Shown in pieces: positions 60,723-64,000 of a stretch of DNA of 64,000 bases. The position numbers and the translations under genes are program-made. Position 1 is the first letter of the stretch. Every line of letters starts with the position of its first letter. The stretch spans positions 171,531 to 235,530 of the forward strand of contig NZ_JSFK01000005.1 in NCBI RefSeq assembly GCF_000783395.1, written 5' to 3'. The notes under the pieces are model-generated. The model saw only the letters and a program-made list of their open reading frames with translations. It had not been told where the DNA came from and did not search any database. This DNA is from Pseudomonas chlororaphis. GTDB taxonomy: Bacteria > Pseudomonadota > Gammaproteobacteria > Pseudomonadales > Pseudomonadaceae.

Positions 60723-60782
60723 CTTTCTCCACAATCGCGCTTTCATCATTCCTGCCGTTTCACCCACGCAGGAGCGCCCTGA

Positions 60783-63719
60783 ATGACCAAGTCCACCGCC
60801 GCCGGCAACACACCTCTGCAGCTTTACCCGCCCAAGATTAAAGGCCAGACCGAACCGGTTGAAGGGGCGCGTGTCGGTTTGTCGTTAGTGGCTTATGACC
60901 TGGTCAGTGATGGCGAAGGCGCCGAAGCTCAGATTGATCCGCCGTTTGCCGGCATCTGGGAGCCGAAGGACGTTGTGAAACTGTGGCTGGGCATTGAGAC
61001 GGCACCGCTGAGCTTCACCACGATCGACGATCCAAATGTGCCCATCTTCATGCGCATTCCCAGAAACAGGCTGCATCCCGATCAGATCAACCAACTGTAT
61101 TACACGGTCGAACGCAACAGCGATAACGTCGGAAAATCCGACCCGCCACTGACGGTGCTGTACAACCGCATCCGCCCCGGATTGAAGGATCGCTTTCCCG
61201 ATCTCGACGGCCACTCCGAACTCCAACTGCTATTGCCCGACGTGCTGAAGAACGGCGTCGGTCCGGACTTCGTCAGCGCCGAAGTGTGCGTGGCCTATCC
61301 GTATTGCCGGGCGTATGACCTCATCACCCTCAAGTGCAACGGCGAACTGCTGGAACCCAAGCCCAAGGTCAAACCGAATCAGGCGCCGCTGCCGCCAAAT
61401 CCGGGCAACGATACCCCCATCACCATTTGCTTCACCATCACCCGCGACTTTCTCGACAAGGCGAAACGTCAGGACAAAAAACTGCATTTCTCCTACACCG
61501 TCACCGATCAGCTCGGCAACGGCCCGGATACCGATGCCCCGTGGTCGGCGGTGCAGAGCGTGGATGAGGATCTGGATGGCGTCCTGCTGCCAATGCCGAT
61601 TCTGCTGGAACGCAAAGAAGACTATCCCGGTGACGACGCGAAAACCATCGACCTGGAGAAACTGGCGGGCAATCCACTGCTGCTGGTCGTGCTGACCCAA
61701 GATAACCGCTTTGCGGTGGGCGACGAGATTGTGGCGACCTATACCACTACAGGGCAAACCGAGCCCGTAGTAGTCCGGGGCAAAGTCGAAGAGGATCCGT
61801 TCCTTGGGAAACTGCCCTGTTTCCTTGAAGTGCCCAATGACAAGGTCTTCGCTGACAGCAAGGTGACTGCGATTTATGAAGTGCATAGGCCCGGTGTTGG
61901 CTTGGTGGGCAGTTCGAACACGGCCACGGCGACAGTTGTGGGTTCTAGAATTGTGCTTAAACCGCCGAAAATCAAGGAAGCCCCGAACGACACCAGCCTT
62001 GACCCGCTGGATGCCCAAAACACACTGACCGCAGTGATCGACTATGACGGCATGCTGGTCAGCGACAAGATTATCGTCCGCTGGATCGGCGCCCCCGGAA
62101 CGCTGCCTGGCGGCTCGCACACCACGGATCCATGGCCGGTCACCCGCGTCGGCCCGCAGGAAATCCCGCTGAACGTCTCGGTGATTGCCTTCAACCTCGA
62201 CAAGTCAATCACGCTTGACTACGCCATGACACGCGGCACCCAGGAACCGAAAGACTCGCAGATTCGTACGTTGGCGGTGTTGCCAATTGCCCAAAGCGAT
62301 TTGCCCAAGCCGCTGATCACGCAGGCATCCGAAGCAGGCGAAGGATCCGAGCTGGACGTCAGCCAATTGACCACCAACGCCACCCTTCGCGCGAACAGCT
62401 ACCCGCATATTGCGTTGAATCAATATGTCTGGCTCAAAGCGAAAGGGACTTTAAAAGGCGGGGGGGTGTACTCGAAAACCTTCTGGCAAGCGCCGAGTTC
62501 GTATGTCAGTGCGACATGGATCAACCAAGGGTTTTACGCCAACAACGGGTTTCCTCTGGCGGACTTGCAAAGCCTGAAAGATGGCAGTGACCTGGAATTG
62601 GAGTTCAAGGCAGGTTTTGGTGGTACTCAGGTTGAGAGTGAGGCTGTGACGTTTGCGTTGCGTACTTACAAGATCAAAGCCTACGAAACCATAGTACCGA
62701 CACTGGATTCGGTAAAAGGCTCACCCAGCGAGGATGAGATTCCTGACGGCAGCCCTACCGTAGAAACAGCCGTCACGCTGAGTGGAACAGCCACGCCCAA
62801 CACAAAAATCGATCTGGCCAATAACAGCACATTGATGCCGAATACTGAAATTCAAGTAGGTTCAAAGGGGGAATGGACATTCCAATTGACCGGACTCGTT
62901 GCCGGTACGACCTATAAACTTAGCGCCCGGCGCAAGGACGGCACACTGTCCGATGCCCACGATGTGGTTGTGGTCGCATTGGTAGTGCCCACGCTGGACA
63001 ATGTGCTGGATGACAATGGGGAGGAAGTGCTGGAAGGTACAACTACGGTCAGCACCGATCTGATACTTAAAGGCACAGCGAGCCTGGGTCAGAAGATCAA
63101 TATCCGTGACGGCACCGGTTCCGGTTCAGCCACAAGGGGAACTGCGACCGCCGGCCTGACAACAGGTATCTGGGAGTGTCCGATTACCGTGCCACTCGGC
63201 GCGCGGCGGTTATACGCCGAGGCTTGTTATCCGAGTAATCCGTTGTATTCGAATGTACGTAATCTAACTGTTCTACCTCCGTTCACCGAAGAAAATTTTG
63301 ACGCGCAGCCATCTTTTACACTTTCGCCCGGCGACTCACGCGATATAGGCAGAATGACAATTAAGAACTTTTCTGGTGACGGTTTAGTTCGAATCGATCC
63401 GCCACACCGCTCATACCCTGGACAGATAGAAGGGCAAACTTTTATTGCAGCCGGCTTCGCAATGATAGTCGAATTAACTTTTAGTGCGCGCTATTCACGC
63501 ATTGAATTTTGGTATGCGGATGTGGATGCCAGCGATTCAGCAGAAGTGATTTTCTATTCATCTACATCGGAGCTTGGAAGAAAGCCGCTTCAGTCATCTT
63601 CGTCTGGAAGCCAAGAAGCATATAACGTAGTTTTTGAGGACGAGAAAATTGACAGAATGGTCATTCAAAGCCGCATTCAAGATCTAATTTACTTTGATAG
63701 TTTCGTATTTAAACCGTGA
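60783..63719 (+). CDS. Large Ig-like-repeat protein with exchanged C-terminal module
   Basis: A protein of 978 residues; ATG 60783 is preceded by AGGAG. No signal peptide or membrane helix. Residues 1-660 form several beta-rich domains of about 110-120 residues with recurring D-x-V-x-x-x-W/Y and P-x-x-V-P patterns. Two Ig-like domains follow at about 665-840 (V-P-T-L-D-S-V-K-G, V-P-T-L-D-N-V-L-D, with L-S-G-T-A and L-K-G-T-A). The last 130 residues form a different beta domain (R-I-E-F-W-Y-A-D-V-D-A) encoded by visibly AT-richer DNA. It resembles Pseudomonas proteins of the intimin/invasin-like repeat type that lack a known exporter. Role unknown; surface adhesion or toxin delivery is a guess. 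Confidence 0.72.
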   Translation: MTKSTAAGNTPLQLYPPKIKGQTEPVEGARVGLSLVAYDLVSDGEGAEAQIDPPFAGIWEPKDVVKLWLGIETAPLSFTTIDDPNVPIFMRIPRNRLHPDQINQLYYTVERNSDNVGKSDPPLTVLYNRIRPGLKDRFPDLDGHSELQLLLPDVLKNGVGPDFVSAEVCVAYPYCRAYDLITLKCNGELLEPKPKVKPNQAPLPPNPGNDTPITICFTITRDFLDKAKRQDKKLHFSYTVTDQLGNGPDTDAPWSAVQSVDEDLDGVLLPMPILLERKEDYPGDDAKTIDLEKLAGNPLLLVVLTQDNRFAVGDEIVATYTTTGQTEPVVVRGKVEEDPFLGKLPCFLEVPNDKVFADSKVTAIYEVHRPGVGLVGSSNTATATVVGSRIVLKPPKIKEAPNDTSLDPLDAQNTLTAVIDYDGMLVSDKIIVRWIGAPGTLPGGSHTTDPWPVTRVGPQEIPLNVSVIAFNLDKSITLDYAMTRGTQEPKDSQIRTLAVLPIAQSDLPKPLITQASEAGEGSELDVSQLTTNATLRANSYPHIALNQYVWLKAKGTLKGGGVYSKTFWQAPSSYVSATWINQGFYANNGFPLADLQSLKDGSDLELEFKAGFGGTQVESEAVTFALRTYKIKAYETIVPTLDSVKGSPSEDEIPDGSPTVETAVTLSGTATPNTKIDLANNSTLMPNTEIQVGSKGEWTFQLTGLVAGTTYKLSARRKDGTLSDAHDVVVVALVVPTLDNVLDDNGEEVLEGTTTVSTDLILKGTASLGQKINIRDGTGSGSATRGTATAGLTTGIWECPITVPLGARRLYAEACYPSNPLYSNVRNLTVLPPFTEENFDAQPSFTLSPGDSRDIGRMTIKNFSGDGLVRIDPPHRSYPGQIEGQTFIAAGFAMIVELTFSARYSRIEFWYADVDASDSAEVIFYSSTSELGRKPLQSSSSGSQEAYNVVFEDEKIDRMVIQSRIQDLIYFDSFVFKP

Positions 63720-63803
63720 GAATCTTTATCTAAGAAATGAGAATTTCACGATTCCAAGTATGTGAGCACAACACGCTGGAGAAAGGCTGGCGGAGTCTAA
63801 CTT

Positions 63804-63859
63804 GGCCGGGAACGGAGGCCGTCCCCAAACGGGTTTGCAACCCGGCGGCGCCACCGGCC
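63804..63859. other. Compact multi-hairpin element
   Basis: GGCCGG (63804-63809) pairs with CCGGCC (63854-63859), enclosing ACGG-AGG-CCGT and the perfect hairpin CGGGTT-TGC-AACCCG (63830-63844). This gives a three-way-junction-like fold about 85 bases after the Ig-repeat gene. No T-run follows. It could be a terminator variant, a small RNA or a recombination site; none can be shown. Nothing else is seen between 63720 and 63935. Confidence 0.4.
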
Positions 63860-63935
63860 GCAATTTCCTATCATGAACTCATTGCGTTATCGGGGACTAA
63901 CCACGGTTTCACCCAGTCAAGCGCCCGATTTTTAC

Positions 63936-64000
63936 CTTTTAAACTCCAGTGTTTAAAAGACACCTTCAGACACGCCTTACAGGCTACAAATTCTTGCGCC
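63936..64000 (+). repeat. Start of a second DUF6124-type leader, cut by the window edge
   Basis: The dyad CTTTTAAAC (63936-63944)/GTTTAAAAG (63951-63959) with a different loop, and the next 41 bases to the window end, match 59853-59917 with only a few changes. The arms are conserved and the loop differs. Another DUF6124-like gene is expected just right of the window. Confidence 0.75.

Noticed and set aside
63796..63900. An integron attC site
   Set aside because: GTCTAAC on the left fits the consensus, but no matching GTTRRRY partner of the right complementarity lies at the right distance, and no integrase is present.

Overview
The window looks like a chromosomal segment of a fluorescent Pseudomonas (P. 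fluorescens group). The reasons are high GC throughout, paired REP-type repeats built on a TGTGGGAGC...GCTTGC core, OprB, OprD and FadL porins next to periplasmic glucose oxidation and polyamine catabolism genes, and a DUF6124 gene with a long leader. No rRNA, tRNA, insertion sequence, prophage or CRISPR array was seen. Gene order is mostly core metabolism, with an accessory adhesin/export locus at 28.7-45.8 kb and a repeat-rich accessory stretch from about 54 kb to the end.

Left part (0-28.5 kb): the 3' end of an xdhC-like gene; two membrane proteins (DUF1206, bestrophin-like); a flavin oxidase (solA-like) overlapping a MetQ-like binding protein; membrane glucose dehydrogenase (gcd) and OprB, with three alternating half-sites in the gcd promoter; a lysine-rich small protein; an isochorismatase-fold hydrolase divergent from a LysR gene; a three-gene operon of unknown function (helical-repeat protein, PcfJ-like, DUF1266); a puuB-regulator-puuA operon for gamma-glutamyl-polyamine catabolism with a perfect 12-bp dyad at its promoter; an OmpR/EnvZ-like pair; a DUF3313 lipoprotein; ProP; a second LysR gene divergent from a dinucleotide-binding reductase; and DUF502, Asn-rich and DUF2092 envelope proteins.

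Centre (28.7-45.8 kb): a compact five-gene operon. It has a 3770-residue surface protein (LEPRILFDGA motif, DUF4347, Ig-like DUF11-type region, SdrD-B-like domain, eleven VCBS-type repeats), a TolC-like outer-membrane lipoprotein, a short periplasmic adaptor, a GAF-like/HlyD fusion, and a PqqD-like/M50 protease/HlyD fusion. No ABC ATPase is present. The best reading is a dedicated exporter for the giant adhesin in which the usual type I ATPase is absent and an intramembrane metalloprotease with a fused adaptor takes its place. This is the most interesting system in the window.

Right part (45.8-64 kb): AspT-family exchanger, MscS channel, AI-2E transporter, FadL-like porin, a TetR gene divergent from a polyamine:pyruvate aminotransferase (spuC-like), an amidase preceded by a 17-codon coupled ORF, an OprD porin, three overlapping lipoprotein genes, a DUF6124 gene with a roughly 330-nt structured leader (a second copy of the leader start lies at the right edge), and a 978-residue Ig-repeat protein preceded by a 24-bp perfect palindrome and ending in an AT-rich, probably exchanged C-terminal module. 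REP elements lie in nearly every intergenic gap from 54 to 60.6 kb.
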